In this document: positions 55,473-63,289 of the stretch, piece after piece
How the letters are laid out: each line of letters opens with the position of its first letter
Numbering within the stretch: position 1 is the stretch's first letter
NCBI GenBank assembly: GCA_028287185.1
Contig: JAQBQD010000081.1
Span: 1 to 64,000 of the forward strand
Length of the DNA: 64,000 nt
Origin: Gemmatimonadota bacterium
Lineage (GTDB): Bacteria; Gemmatimonadota; Gemmatimonadetes; Longimicrobiales; Longimicrobiaceae
Direction: 5' to 3'
Notes under the pieces: model-generated
What the model saw: only the letters and a program-made list of their open reading frames with translations
What the model was told of the DNA's origin: nothing
The model's database searches: none
Translations under genes and position numbers: made by a program

Positions 55473-57559
55473 CAGCGGTCGCCTCCCACGATCACCACCG
55501 TGGCGCCCCGCGCGAGCGACGCGCCGGCGGCCGGAACAGTCGCGCTCACCACGCCGGAGCCCTGGAGGCGCACGTGGAAGCCCAGCGCGTGCAGCCGATG
55601 CGCCGCGTCGCGGAACGGCAGCCCCGCCAGCGCCGGCACCTGCGCGGGTCCACTCGCTTCCACGGAGACGGTGGATGGCGGCGACACCGCGCGCTTCGGC
55701 GGATGCCTCGAATCCGCCGGGCCCACACGATCCGCCGACGCGGACGCCTCGGCGGAATCGACCGACAGCACGTACGTGCCCTCGCCGCCGGCGGGCGCTT
55801 CGCCGTCGTCCACGGTCCGCGCAGCCGGAGTCATCCCCGCGGTGGGCTGGCGCATGCGCGTCGCCAGCAGGCTGCGGCCGTCCAGCGCGCGGGTGTGCGC
55901 GGCGAGGATGGCCTGGAAGGTCTCCCGGCTCACGGGGGCCGCGGTGGCGCCGCCGTAGTACTCGCCCTGCGGCCGGTCCAGCTTGACGTAGATGGCGAGC
56001 TGCGGGCTCTGCGCGGGAAAGAATCCCACGAACGTGGCGTTGTACGATCCCGCCTCGTAGCGCCCGCCGGCCCCCGTCCTCCGCGCCGTCCCGGTCTTCC
56101 CCGCGACGTCGAAGGTGGCGAGCGACGCCTTCTTGCCCGTGCCGCTGTCCACCACGGAGACCAGCACGGCGCGCAGCGAGTCGCTCACCTCGCGCGGGAC
56201 GACTCTGCGGATGGGACGCGGGGGCACGGCGCGGAGCGAGGTGCCGTCGGGGCCGCGGACCTCGCGCAGCAGGTGGGGCTCCATGAGCAGGCCGCCGTTG
56301 GCGAGCGCGCCGTATCCCATGATGAGCTGCAGCGGGGTGACGGACACCTCGTATCCCATCGCCACGCTGGCGGGGGTGAAGTCCGACCACTGCGCCAGGC
56401 GCGGCAGCCGGCCCGATGCCTCCACCGGGTACTCCACGCCCGTCGCCATCCCGAAGCCGAAGTCGCGCAGGCGGCGGTACTGGTCGGTGGGCGGGATGCG
56501 CGCGGAAAGCTTAGCCATGCCGATGTTGCTGGACACGCGCAGGGCGTCGCGCATGGTCATCCAGCCGTTCTCCTCCACGTCCGCGATCTCGCGCCCGTTG
56601 GGCATCTTCCAGTGCCCGTTCTCGCCGAACACGCGGTCCTCGAGCGTGGCGTGGCGGCCGGCGAGAAGGGAGGCGACGAAGAAGGGCTTGAGCGTGGACC
56701 CGGGCTCGTACGGCTCCACGAACGCCCCCATCGCCAGCCCGCCGCCGGGGCGCTTGGAGACGGCCGCCAGGATCTCACCCGTCCGCGGGTCGGCCAGCAG
56801 CATGTCGCCGCCGGCTGCCTTCGTGCTCTCGATGGCCTGGGACAGCGCCTCGTCGGCGATCTGCTGGAGGCCGAAATCCACCGTGAGGTAGACGTCGTCG
56901 CCGTCGCGCGGCGGCTGCACGGGCAGGCCGGCGCCCGGCTCCATGACCCCGTGCGAGTCGCGGCGGAAGACGGAGTAGCCGTCGGTGCCGCGGAGCGTGG
57001 CGTCCAGCGCCTGCTCCATCCCCCCCAGCGCCCGGTCGTCCGCCGAGAAGGCGCCGAGCACTTCCCTGCCGACGTCGCCCTGCGGATAGAACCGCTCCAG
57101 CCGGCGCTCCCAGTGCAGCCCGCGCACCGCGTCCAGCGCCTGCCGCTGCTCGGCCGAGAAGCGCCCGGGGACCACGAACCAGGCCCGCGCCGGGTCGGTC
57201 GCGCGGCGGGCGGCGGCGGGGGAGATGCCCAGCACCTTCGCCAATCGGGCCGCGGCGATGATGCGGTCCCGCACCTCCCTGGGCGCCACGGAGACGGAGA
57301 AGGTCTCGCGCGTGAGCGCCAGCGGAACGCCGGCCCGGTCGTAGATGGCGCCGCGGCGGGCGGGCACGGAGACGCGCGCCTGCTGCTGCCCCGCCGCGAC
57401 GTCCCGCCACCTCGCGCCTTCGACCCCCTGCAACTCGATGCTGCGCCCGATGATGGCGGCGGAGGCAAGGCCCATCGCCAGCAGCAGCGTGCGGCGGCGG
57501 CCGGGCAGGCGCTCGCCCGCGTCCCAGCGCTTCCTGGCGCGCTGCATGGCGCCGCTCAC
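55472..57559 (-). CDS. ftsI: Division transpeptidase FtsI (class B PBP) with C-terminal PASTA domain
   Basis: FtsI cross-links septal peptidoglycan together with FtsW. This 695-residue protein has one N-terminal membrane helix (about 23-40), a pedestal/dimerisation region and a transpeptidase domain. That domain carries Ser288 (PGSTLKPF), RVSSNIG and AGKTGTARR, the three penicillin-binding motifs. The last 65 residues (VPALAGLPFRDAAHRLHALG to the end) form one PASTA domain, common in SpoVD/PBP2x-type proteins but unusual in E. coli-type FtsI. It starts at GTG 57559, or at ATG 57547. Confidence 0.94.
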   Translation of the reverse strand: MSGAMQRARKRWDAGERLPGRRRTLLLAMGLASAAIIGRSIELQGVEGARWRDVAAGQQQARVSVPARRGAIYDRAGVPLALTRETFSVSVAPREVRDRIIAAARLAKVLGISPAAARRATDPARAWFVVPGRFSAEQRQALDAVRGLHWERRLERFYPQGDVGREVLGAFSADDRALGGMEQALDATLRGTDGYSVFRRDSHGVMEPGAGLPVQPPRDGDDVYLTVDFGLQQIADEALSQAIESTKAAGGDMLLADPRTGEILAAVSKRPGGGLAMGAFVEPYEPGSTLKPFFVASLLAGRHATLEDRVFGENGHWKMPNGREIADVEENGWMTMRDALRVSSNIGMAKLSARIPPTDQYRRLRDFGFGMATGVEYPVEASGRLPRLAQWSDFTPASVAMGYEVSVTPLQLIMGYGALANGGLLMEPHLLREVRGPDGTSLRAVPPRPIRRVVPREVSDSLRAVLVSVVDSGTGKKASLATFDVAGKTGTARRTGAGGRYEAGSYNATFVGFFPAQSPQLAIYVKLDRPQGEYYGGATAAPVSRETFQAILAAHTRALDGRSLLATRMRQPTAGMTPAARTVDDGEAPAGGEGTYVLSVDSAEASASADRVGPADSRHPPKRAVSPPSTVSVEASGPAQVPALAGLPFRDAAHRLHALGFHVRLQGSGVVSATVPAAGASLARGATVVIVGGDR

Positions 57560-57975
57560 CGGACCTCCGGGGGGGCGGCGGAGTCGTCGTCGTCCGCGCC
57601 GGCGGGCAGGGGCAGGAGCACGATCTCGGAGTCGCTGGGCAGGTGCAGGCCCAGGCGCTCGCGCGCCACGCGGGTGATGCGGGCGCGGCTCTGGAGGGCC
57701 TGGATGCGGTTCAGCAGCTCGGCCTTCTCGCCCTCTGCCACTGCGACGTCGGCCTCCAGCTTCTTCAGCTCGCGCTGCCGCTCGGCGGCGCGGGTCTGGC
57801 GCCAGACGACGGCGGAGAAGGCAGAGAGGACCACGGCGGCGAACACCATCACCTTGAGCAGCGCGCGCCCGCGTCCCGAGCCGGGGCGGCGGGCGCGGGC
57901 GCCGCGGGGCAGCTCGGCGGCGCTCTGCCGCGGGCGCGGCGGGGCGGCGGGGCGGGGCTTGCGAAGCGCGCTCAC
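57556..57975 (-). CDS. ftsL: Cell-division protein FtsL
   Basis: FtsL is a small bitopic division protein. The 139-residue product has a basic Pro/Ala/Arg cytoplasmic tail (1-38) and a single membrane helix (about 40-58). A coiled-coil-like segment follows (RAAERQRELKKLEADVAVAE, then GEKAELLNRIQAL), with RITRVARERLGL at its end, as usual for FtsL. The call rests on this layout and on its place between rsmH and ftsI. It overlaps both neighbours by 4 bp. Confidence 0.85.
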   Translation of the reverse strand: MSALRKPRPAAPPRPRQSAAELPRGARARRPGSGRGRALLKVMVFAAVVLSAFSAVVWRQTRAAERQRELKKLEADVAVAEGEKAELLNRIQALQSRARITRVARERLGLHLPSDSEIVLLPLPAGADDDDSAAPPEVR

Positions 57976-58922
57976 GCCTTGCTCCAGGCGCGCAGGTGGG
58001 CGCTGCGCGCGCGGACGTTGCCGCGTACCTCGTCGGGCCCGGCGTCCACCGGCTTGCGCGTGAGCGTGCGCCCCAGCGCGTGCCCGCGGCAGGTGCACAG
58101 GGGCATGGCCGGGGGGCAGATGCAGCGCAGGCTCCAGTCGCGGAAGGCGTTCTTCACCACCCGGTCCTCGAGGGAATGGTACGAGAGAACGGCCAGCACG
58201 CCGCCGGGCTCCAGCGCCTCGCGGAACGCGGGCAGGGCGCGCTCCAGGGCGTCGATCTCGCCGTTCACGGCAATGCGGAGCGCCTGGAAGATGCGCGCCC
58301 TGTCGCCCGCGTCGGCCCGCGCGCCCAGGCCGCGGCGGATGGCCTCCAGCAGGTCGTCGCTGGTGGCCAGCGGCGCCTGCTCGCGCATCTCGGCCACGGC
58401 GCGGGCCAGGCGGCGCGAGCGGGGCTCCTCGCCGAAGCGGCGGAAGAGGCGCGACAGGTCGTCCTCGTCCATCGTGTTCAGCAGCTCGGCGGCGGTGGGC
58501 TCGCCCGCGGACGCCTGCGCCATGCGCATGTCCAGCGGCGCGCCCGCGCGGAAGGTGAAGCCGCGCGCATCCTCGTCGATCTGGTGGGAGGAGATCCCCA
58601 GGTCCAGCAGCACGCCGTTCAGCGTCCCGTCCGCGATTCCCGCGGTCGACAGGGCGTCGGCGAAGTTGGACCGGACGGGGCGGAAGCGATCGCCGAAGCG
58701 CGCCAGCCGCGCGCCCGCCTCGGCCAGCGCGTCGGGGTCGCGGTCCACGCCGTAGAGCGTCGCCTCGGGCCCGCGCTCCAGCAGCGCCTCGGCGTGCCCG
58801 CCGCCGCCCAGGGTGCCGTCCAGGTACGTGCCGCCGCGCTCGGGCCGAAGCGCGTCCATCACCTCCCGCACCATCACGGGCGCGTGGTAGCCGGTGGCGT
58901 GCGGAAGCGGCGCGTCGCTCAC
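57972..58922 (-). CDS. rsmH: 16S rRNA (cytosine-1402-N4) methyltransferase
   Basis: RsmH (MraW) methylates N4 of C1402 in the ribosomal P site. The 316-residue protein begins with YHAPVMVREVMDAL, then has the SAM loop LDGTLGGGGHAEALL, LLDLGISSHQID and LSYHSLEDRVVKNAF, all diagnostic. The GTG at 58922 overlaps the mraZ stop codon by 4 bp. Confidence 0.97.
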   Translation of the reverse strand: MSDAPLPHATGYHAPVMVREVMDALRPERGGTYLDGTLGGGGHAEALLERGPEATLYGVDRDPDALAEAGARLARFGDRFRPVRSNFADALSTAGIADGTLNGVLLDLGISSHQIDEDARGFTFRAGAPLDMRMAQASAGEPTAAELLNTMDEDDLSRLFRRFGEEPRSRRLARAVAEMREQAPLATSDDLLEAIRRGLGARADAGDRARIFQALRIAVNGEIDALERALPAFREALEPGGVLAVLSYHSLEDRVVKNAFRDWSLRCICPPAMPLCTCRGHALGRTLTRKPVDAGPDEVRGNVRARSAHLRAWSKA

Positions 58923-59350
58923 CCGAACACCTGGTGGACGAAGCGCTCGGCGTCGGGCACCGCGGCCTCCGTGGCATCGCGGAAGCGCTCCGGGCTCCAC
59001 AGCTCGATGCGGTCGATGGCGCCCACCAGCAGCGCGGTGCCCGCGATGCCGGCGGCGTCCAGCAGGCGCTGGGGGACGAGGATGCGGCCGGCCTTGTCGG
59101 GGGTGACCTCCACCGCGTTGGCCGTGGTCTTCAGCACGAACGCGCGCGACTGCGGCTGCAGGCGCAGCAGCTCGCGGAGGCGCTTCTCGACCTCGGACCA
59201 CGCCTCTTCGGGATACAGCGTAAGGGCGTCGGGAAAGACGTTCACCAGCACCAGCGGCCGGTCGGATGCCTCACGGCGGAACGACGAGGGAAGGCTGAGC
59301 CTTCCCTTGTCGTCGATCGCGTGAAGGTAGCTTCCGAGGTAGCCGCTCAT
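58919..59350 (-). CDS. mraZ: MraZ transcriptional regulator of the dcw cluster
   Basis: MraZ is an AbrB-like ring-forming DNA-binding protein that represses its own operon. The 143-residue protein contains two copies of the swapped-hairpin domain: DDKGRLSLPSSFR in the first half and PDKAGRILVPQRLLDAAGI in the second. The ATG at 59350 has GGAGGCGA upstream. Its known binding pattern, TGGGA-type repeats every 10 bp, is present just upstream. It opens a 14-gene cluster read leftward. Confidence 0.97.
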   Translation of the reverse strand: MSGYLGSYLHAIDDKGRLSLPSSFRREASDRPLVLVNVFPDALTLYPEEAWSEVEKRLRELLRLQPQSRAFVLKTTANAVEVTPDKAGRILVPQRLLDAAGIAGTALLVGAIDRIELWSPERFRDATEAAVPDAERFVHQVFG

Positions 59351-59372
59351 TCGCCTCCGCGTGCTGGGCCGG

Positions 59373-59417
59373 ATCCACTCTCTCCCACATCATCCCATTC
59401 CATCCCACCGTGTCCCA
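59373..59417 (-). promoter_or_regulatory. MraZ-box array
   Basis: On the minus strand TGGGA occurs at 59413-59417, 59403-59407, 59393-59397 and 59383-59387, exactly 10 bp apart, with a degenerate fifth repeat at 59373-59377. This is the direct-repeat operator known for MraZ and lies 23-67 bp upstream of the mraZ start codon, where it would control the cluster promoter. Confidence 0.9.
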
Positions 59418-59688
59418 AGCTAACTGCCGCGCGCGCCACGTCAAGGCGAAAGTATCCCGAAGACCCACAGGCGTTTGCGCCTGCATCTCGGCGGCGTTTC
59501 GGCGGCACCGCGGGCGCGGCGGGAAAGGGTGCGGAACGGTGAGACTGGAGGCTGTGCGCAACCCTGGACGACGGGATCTCTCCCAATCATCCTCCGAACT
59601 CCGTCGCCCCCCGGAACCGTCGACACCCACCTGCCCACCACGGCCGCGCGATTCATCAGCCGACGCAGGCAGATCGACACGAAAAGCA

Positions 59689-59725
59689 GAGGACCCCGGC
59701 GGGCACGGAAGCCGCCGGGGTCCTC
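59689..59725 (-). terminator. Terminator after the S1/P1 nuclease gene
   Basis: A perfect 14-bp stem (GAGGACCCCGGCGG at 59689-59702 against 59712-59725) with a 9-base loop is followed, on the minus strand, by TCTGCTTTTCG. It lies 22 bp after the nuclease stop codon. The rest of the 59351-59747 gap holds only the MraZ boxes and the presumed mraZ promoter. Confidence 0.8.
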
Positions 59726-59747
59726 GTCCATCCGTCGATCGGAAAGG

Positions 59748-60680
59748 TCAGTGGCCGAGCGAGCGGTTCAGGGCGTCGGCGAGGCGGTACCCGGCCAGGG
59801 CGACGGCGGACTCGGCGATCTGCTTGCTCATGGCGTTGTAGGCCGCCGGCGGCTCCTCGCCGGAGTGCAGCGACGCGGGATACAGGCGCGTCTTGGCCGT
59901 CACGAAGCTGCCGTGCGCCCAGCTTTCCACCTGCACGTCGCGCAGCGCCGAGGCGAAGCGGGCGCGCGGGTTGCGCCGCATGACGCCCCCCGCGATGCCG
60001 CCGATGAAGTCGCCCACCGTGCGCTCGCCGGGCAGCCACACGCCGTCGGCGCGGGTGATGGCGCTGTCCCAGTAGCTGTGCAGGTTGTGGCGGCCCTCGA
60101 GCTTGAAGTCGTTGCCGCCCTTGTCGCCGTCGGGCGAGGCGGAGCTCACGCGGGCGCTGGCGTGCAGCGGCTGGTGCACGTCCCCGGTCAGGTGCAGCAC
60201 CCACGCGAGCACGACGGCCTTGCGCTCCTGGCTGACGACGCCGGACTGCAGCTCGTTGAGGAACGACTGCAGCGAGTCCACCGCCAGGCCCAGGTGCGGG
60301 CGGTCCAGGTCGCGGCCGGGAGCGCCGGGCGCCGGCTGCTCCCAGAAGAAGTTGACGTAGTGCCAGCTTGCCTGGTGAAGCTGGTGCCCCGCCGCCTCGC
60401 GCCCGCGGATGATGTCGGCCCAGGTGGCCGTGCGGGTGAACAGCTCGCGGTCCGGGTCCGATCCGGCCCAGAACGGGTCGCTCGCCAGCCCGGCGATGCC
60501 CGTCTCGGGCGGGGCGCCGCGCAGGATGGCGACGGCGGCGGCCCGCGCCTGCGGCGTCATGCTCTCCCACGCAATGCGCGCCACAGTCATGTGCCCGATG
60601 TCATCCCACGCGCGCGCGGGCTGCGGCGCCAGCATCACCGCAACGGCCGCGAAGGCGCACAGCAGGGCTCGTCTCATCAT
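59748..60680 (-). CDS. Secreted S1/P1-type nuclease
   Basis: S1/P1 nucleases are zinc enzymes that cut single-stranded nucleic acids outside the cytoplasm. The 310-residue protein has a signal peptide (1-24). The mature chain would begin with Trp25, whose main-chain atoms ligate zinc in this family, followed by DDIGH with His30. Further ligand motifs are HLTGDVHQPLH, GGNDF and LHSYWD. The ATG at 60680 has GGAGACG upstream. It stands alone between a terminator and a small hypothetical gene. It could provide phosphate or nucleosides from environmental DNA/RNA. Confidence 0.93.
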   Translation of the reverse strand: MMRRALLCAFAAVAVMLAPQPARAWDDIGHMTVARIAWESMTPQARAAAVAILRGAPPETGIAGLASDPFWAGSDPDRELFTRTATWADIIRGREAAGHQLHQASWHYVNFFWEQPAPGAPGRDLDRPHLGLAVDSLQSFLNELQSGVVSQERKAVVLAWVLHLTGDVHQPLHASARVSSASPDGDKGGNDFKLEGRHNLHSYWDSAITRADGVWLPGERTVGDFIGGIAGGVMRRNPRARFASALRDVQVESWAHGSFVTAKTRLYPASLHSGEEPPAAYNAMSKQIAESAVALAGYRLADALNRSLGH

Positions 60681-60819
60681 CGTCTCCGCTCCGGGTTCAG
60701 GCCGCGCCGCGCCACAGGTCGGGCGGCGGGCGCCGAAAGCTTCGCGCGCGGGCGCCGCATGCGCAAGCCTCGCCTGCCGTCCGTCGCAGAATTCGCGTGT
60801 ATCCAGCGATTGATACGCA

Positions 60820-61242
60820 TCATCCACCCGCTCCCGAACCGCCCGGATCGGTAGTGTCCGGCGGCCGTCCATCCTCCCCGCCCAGCAGCTCCACCGCGCG
60901 CATCACCGCGGCCGAAACGGCGTCGGCGGACGGGTGCCGCTCGTCGTACAGCAGGTCGGCGTTCTGGAAGAAGGCGGCGAGCAGCGGAGGCTGGGACGCC
61001 AGGCGCCGAGCCGCATCTTCCCGCGCGTCCGCATCGCCCGCCGCGTCGCGGACCAGCGCCCGCACCGTCCGCTCCACCAGCGCGGAACGCTCCGCGGGAT
61101 CGGCCGTTCCGGCTGACGTGCCGAGCGGGAACGCCACCTCGCGCACGATCTCGCGCACGAAAGGCGAATCGGGGGCGGCGCCGTGGGGATCGTCCGCGGG
61201 CATTCGATGGAATCGTTCGGAGATGGACGAGATGCCGGGCAT
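60820..61242 (-). CDS. Small hypothetical protein
   Basis: I do not recognise this 140-residue, acidic, Ala/Asp-rich protein. The segment QPPLLAAFFQNADLLYDERH looks like a genuine folded core, while the last 20 residues are low-complexity (Asp/Gly/Pro). There is no signal peptide, membrane helix or cysteine. The ATG at 61242 was taken, with GGGACCG upstream; the ATG at 61203 is an alternative. Coding status rests on composition only. Confidence 0.5.
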   Translation of the reverse strand: MPGISSISERFHRMPADDPHGAAPDSPFVREIVREVAFPLGTSAGTADPAERSALVERTVRALVRDAAGDADAREDAARRLASQPPLLAAFFQNADLLYDERHPSADAVSAAVMRAVELLGGEDGRPPDTTDPGGSGAGG

Positions 61243-61719
61243 TCGGTCCCGGTGGACGAGTTTGAGTCTAGCGGCGGCACGCGCGCGGAGGAACCGTCCG
61301 CGGCACCGAGGCGCGGGTGCTGGTGGCCGATCGATCGAGAACGACGGAAGGGAAGCGGAGGAGTGCGGACGTGCGGAGGATGGAGGAAGGCGGTGGCGCG
61401 GCCGCGGGGGCCCTCATCCGTGCCCGCTCAGGAGACGAGGGACGCATCGTCACACGGGGGTTAGGTCGGCCTTCTCGGACCCCGCGCGGCTGCACCACGT
61501 CCAGTAAGACACCTGGCCAGCGCAAAACGTTGCTGAGCTCTTCCGCTTTACCGAAATGTAATCTTCACTCGTCCCCGCCGGCGCCTGCGAGCGTCGGCTC
61601 CCGTCCCGCGAGCGCTCCGCTCCCCTTTTGCACGCCGGCCGATTAGCTTCGCTGCTCGTATCCTCCGACCGCGCCGATGCAGGCGCGGCGGGCCGGCCGA
61701 CCTCCAGGGTTCCCCGCGG
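61243..61719. other. Divergent gap of 477 bp
   Basis: No convincing gene is present. Near 61405-61445 a stretch beginning GGGGGCCCTCATCCGTGCCC loosely matches module A of the dispersed repeat. An AT-richer patch at 61500-61580 may hold the promoter of the HipA-like gene. Confidence 0.5.
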
Positions 61720-62565
61720 ATGGAGCACGTGCGCACGCTTCCGACGTACACCGCCACGCGCTACGTGCAGCCGCTGCGCGAGGGCGGGTCGCTGCCGGCC
61801 ATCGTGGACACGGACGGCGGCGGGCTGTTCGTGGTGAAGTTCCGCGGCGCCGGGCAGGGGCCCAAGGCGCTGGTGGCCGAGCTGGTGGTGGGCTGGCTGG
61901 CGGCGCGGCTGGGGCTGCCGGTGCCGGAGCTGGCGATCGTGCACGTGCCGCCGCAGTTCGGCCGCAGCGAGCCCGATCCCGAGATCCAGGACCTGCTGAA
62001 GGCCAGCCACGGCGTGAACGTGGGCCTGCGCTACCTGGACGGCGCCTTCAACTTCGACGCGACCGCCGCGGCCGAGCTGGTGGATGCGGACTTCGCGACG
62101 ACGCTGGTGTGGCTCGACGCCTTCACCACCAACCCCGACCGCTCGCACCGCAACCCCAACCTGCTGGTGTGGAACCGCAAGCCGTGGCTCATCGACCACG
62201 GCGCCGCGCTGTACGCGCACCACGACTGGCCCCGAACGGACCAGGCGCGCACGCGGACGCCGTTCCCCATGATCAAGAGCCACGTGCTGCTGGCCCGGGC
62301 GGACGACCCGCGCGCGGTGGACGACGAGCTGGCCGCCCGCCTCTCCGGCGACGCGATCCCGGACATCCTCCATGCGGTGCCCGATGCGCTCCTCGCGGGC
62401 GACGGCACCTCGGGCGACTTCGCCACGGCGGACGAGGCGCGGGCCCGCTACGTGGCGTACCTCACGGACCGCCTGGCCGAGCGCCGCGCCTTCGTGGACG
62501 CGGCGGCCGAGGCGCGCGATCAGGTGCTGCGCGAGCCGCCCCGCAGCCTGTCGGCCCGCCGATGA
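61720..62565 (+). CDS. HipA-like kinase-fold protein
   Basis: This 281-residue protein resembles the short, stand-alone HipA-like family often annotated as HipA family kinase. It has an N-terminal VVKFRGAGQGPKALVAELVV with a candidate ATP-binding Lys, and a catalytic-loop-like region TTNPDRSHRNPNLLVW. A metal-binding-like LIDHGAALYAHH follows. It lacks the N-terminal domain of toxin HipA, and no HipB antitoxin gene is present. It overlaps the DUF3037 gene by 4 bp (ATGA), a pairing seen in many genomes. Kinase activity is inferred from the fold. Confidence 0.8.
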   Translation: MEHVRTLPTYTATRYVQPLREGGSLPAIVDTDGGGLFVVKFRGAGQGPKALVAELVVGWLAARLGLPVPELAIVHVPPQFGRSEPDPEIQDLLKASHGVNVGLRYLDGAFNFDATAAAELVDADFATTLVWLDAFTTNPDRSHRNPNLLVWNRKPWLIDHGAALYAHHDWPRTDQARTRTPFPMIKSHVLLARADDPRAVDDELAARLSGDAIPDILHAVPDALLAGDGTSGDFATADEARARYVAYLTDRLAERRAFVDAAAEARDQVLREPPRSLSARR

Positions 62566-62954
62566 GCGTCGACCGCTGGACCCCGTACGCCTTCGCGGTG
62601 CTGCGCGTGGTGCCGCACGTGCACCTGGGCGCCTTCGTGAACGTGGGCGTGGTGCTGCACGCGCGCACGGCCGGCTTCCTGGGCATGCGGCTGCTCTCCA
62701 CGCCGGACGCGCTGGGCTGCCGGGTGGCGGGCGTGGACCTCGATCTCCTGGCCCGCTACCTGGACGCCTGCCGCCGCGTCTGCGAGGGCGATCCCACCGC
62801 CGGCCCCGTGGCGCTCGCCCCCCCCTCCGAGCGCTTCCACTGGCTCACCGCCCCGCGCTCCGACGTGCTCCAGTCCTCCCCCGTGCACGAAGGCGTCTGC
62901 GAGGATCCCGCGCAGGCGCTGGAGGATCTGTACGCGAGCTACGTGGGCGGATAG
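62562..62954 (+). CDS. DUF3037-family protein
   Basis: This 130-residue protein of unknown function matches the DUF3037 pattern: YAFAVLRVVPHVHLGAFVNV near the start, then GVVLHARTAGFLGMRLL and the C-terminal QALEDLYASYVG. The genes of this family usually follow a HipA-like kinase gene, as here with a 4-bp overlap, so the two products probably act together. It has no membrane segment or signal peptide. Confidence 0.82.
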   Translation: MSVDRWTPYAFAVLRVVPHVHLGAFVNVGVVLHARTAGFLGMRLLSTPDALGCRVAGVDLDLLARYLDACRRVCEGDPTAGPVALAPPSERFHWLTAPRSDVLQSSPVHEGVCEDPAQALEDLYASYVGG

Positions 62955-63289
62955 GCCGAACACTCCAGACCTCGGGCTTCGGGTTCCGAGCGCATCAATT
63001 CACTGCAACCGAGATACGAAATCTGGCTTCGCGGACTCCCGGCTTCGGAGCGGACTTTGGCCGTTTCGCACGCGGCGCACCCGCTGTCGCCTTTGCCGAG
63101 CTCGAAGTCTGCCGCCGGAGCAGATCCCTCCGACCCTGTCGCTCGGGGGATGCACGGGCGGGCGCGGCGCCGTATGTTGGCGCCGCGCTCCGACGCGCGT
63201 GCTCCCCGGGTCCGCGTCGACTTGAAGGGGGACGACGGACGGGGGTGCGTCCCTGTGCGCTTTGACCATCGACAGACACGCAGGATGCA
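62955..63289. other. Gap of 335 bp before the MFS gene
   Basis: No coding frame is credible. GAAATCTGGCTTC at about 63018-63030 equals a piece of repeat R1, so a decayed repeat copy may be present. A weak hairpin CTCGG/CCGAG lies about 20 bp after the DUF3037 stop. Confidence 0.5.

Noticed and set aside
61317-61646. Plus-strand frame of about 109 codons in the 61243-61719 gap
   Set aside because: Its composition is low-complexity (Arg/Ala/Ser/Pro), it has no ribosome-binding site and it shows no domain; it looks like chance openness.
61720-62565. HipA toxin of a HipBA toxin-antitoxin pair
   Set aside because: No HipB-like helix-turn-helix gene is present and the protein lacks the N-terminal HipA domain; the partner is DUF3037.
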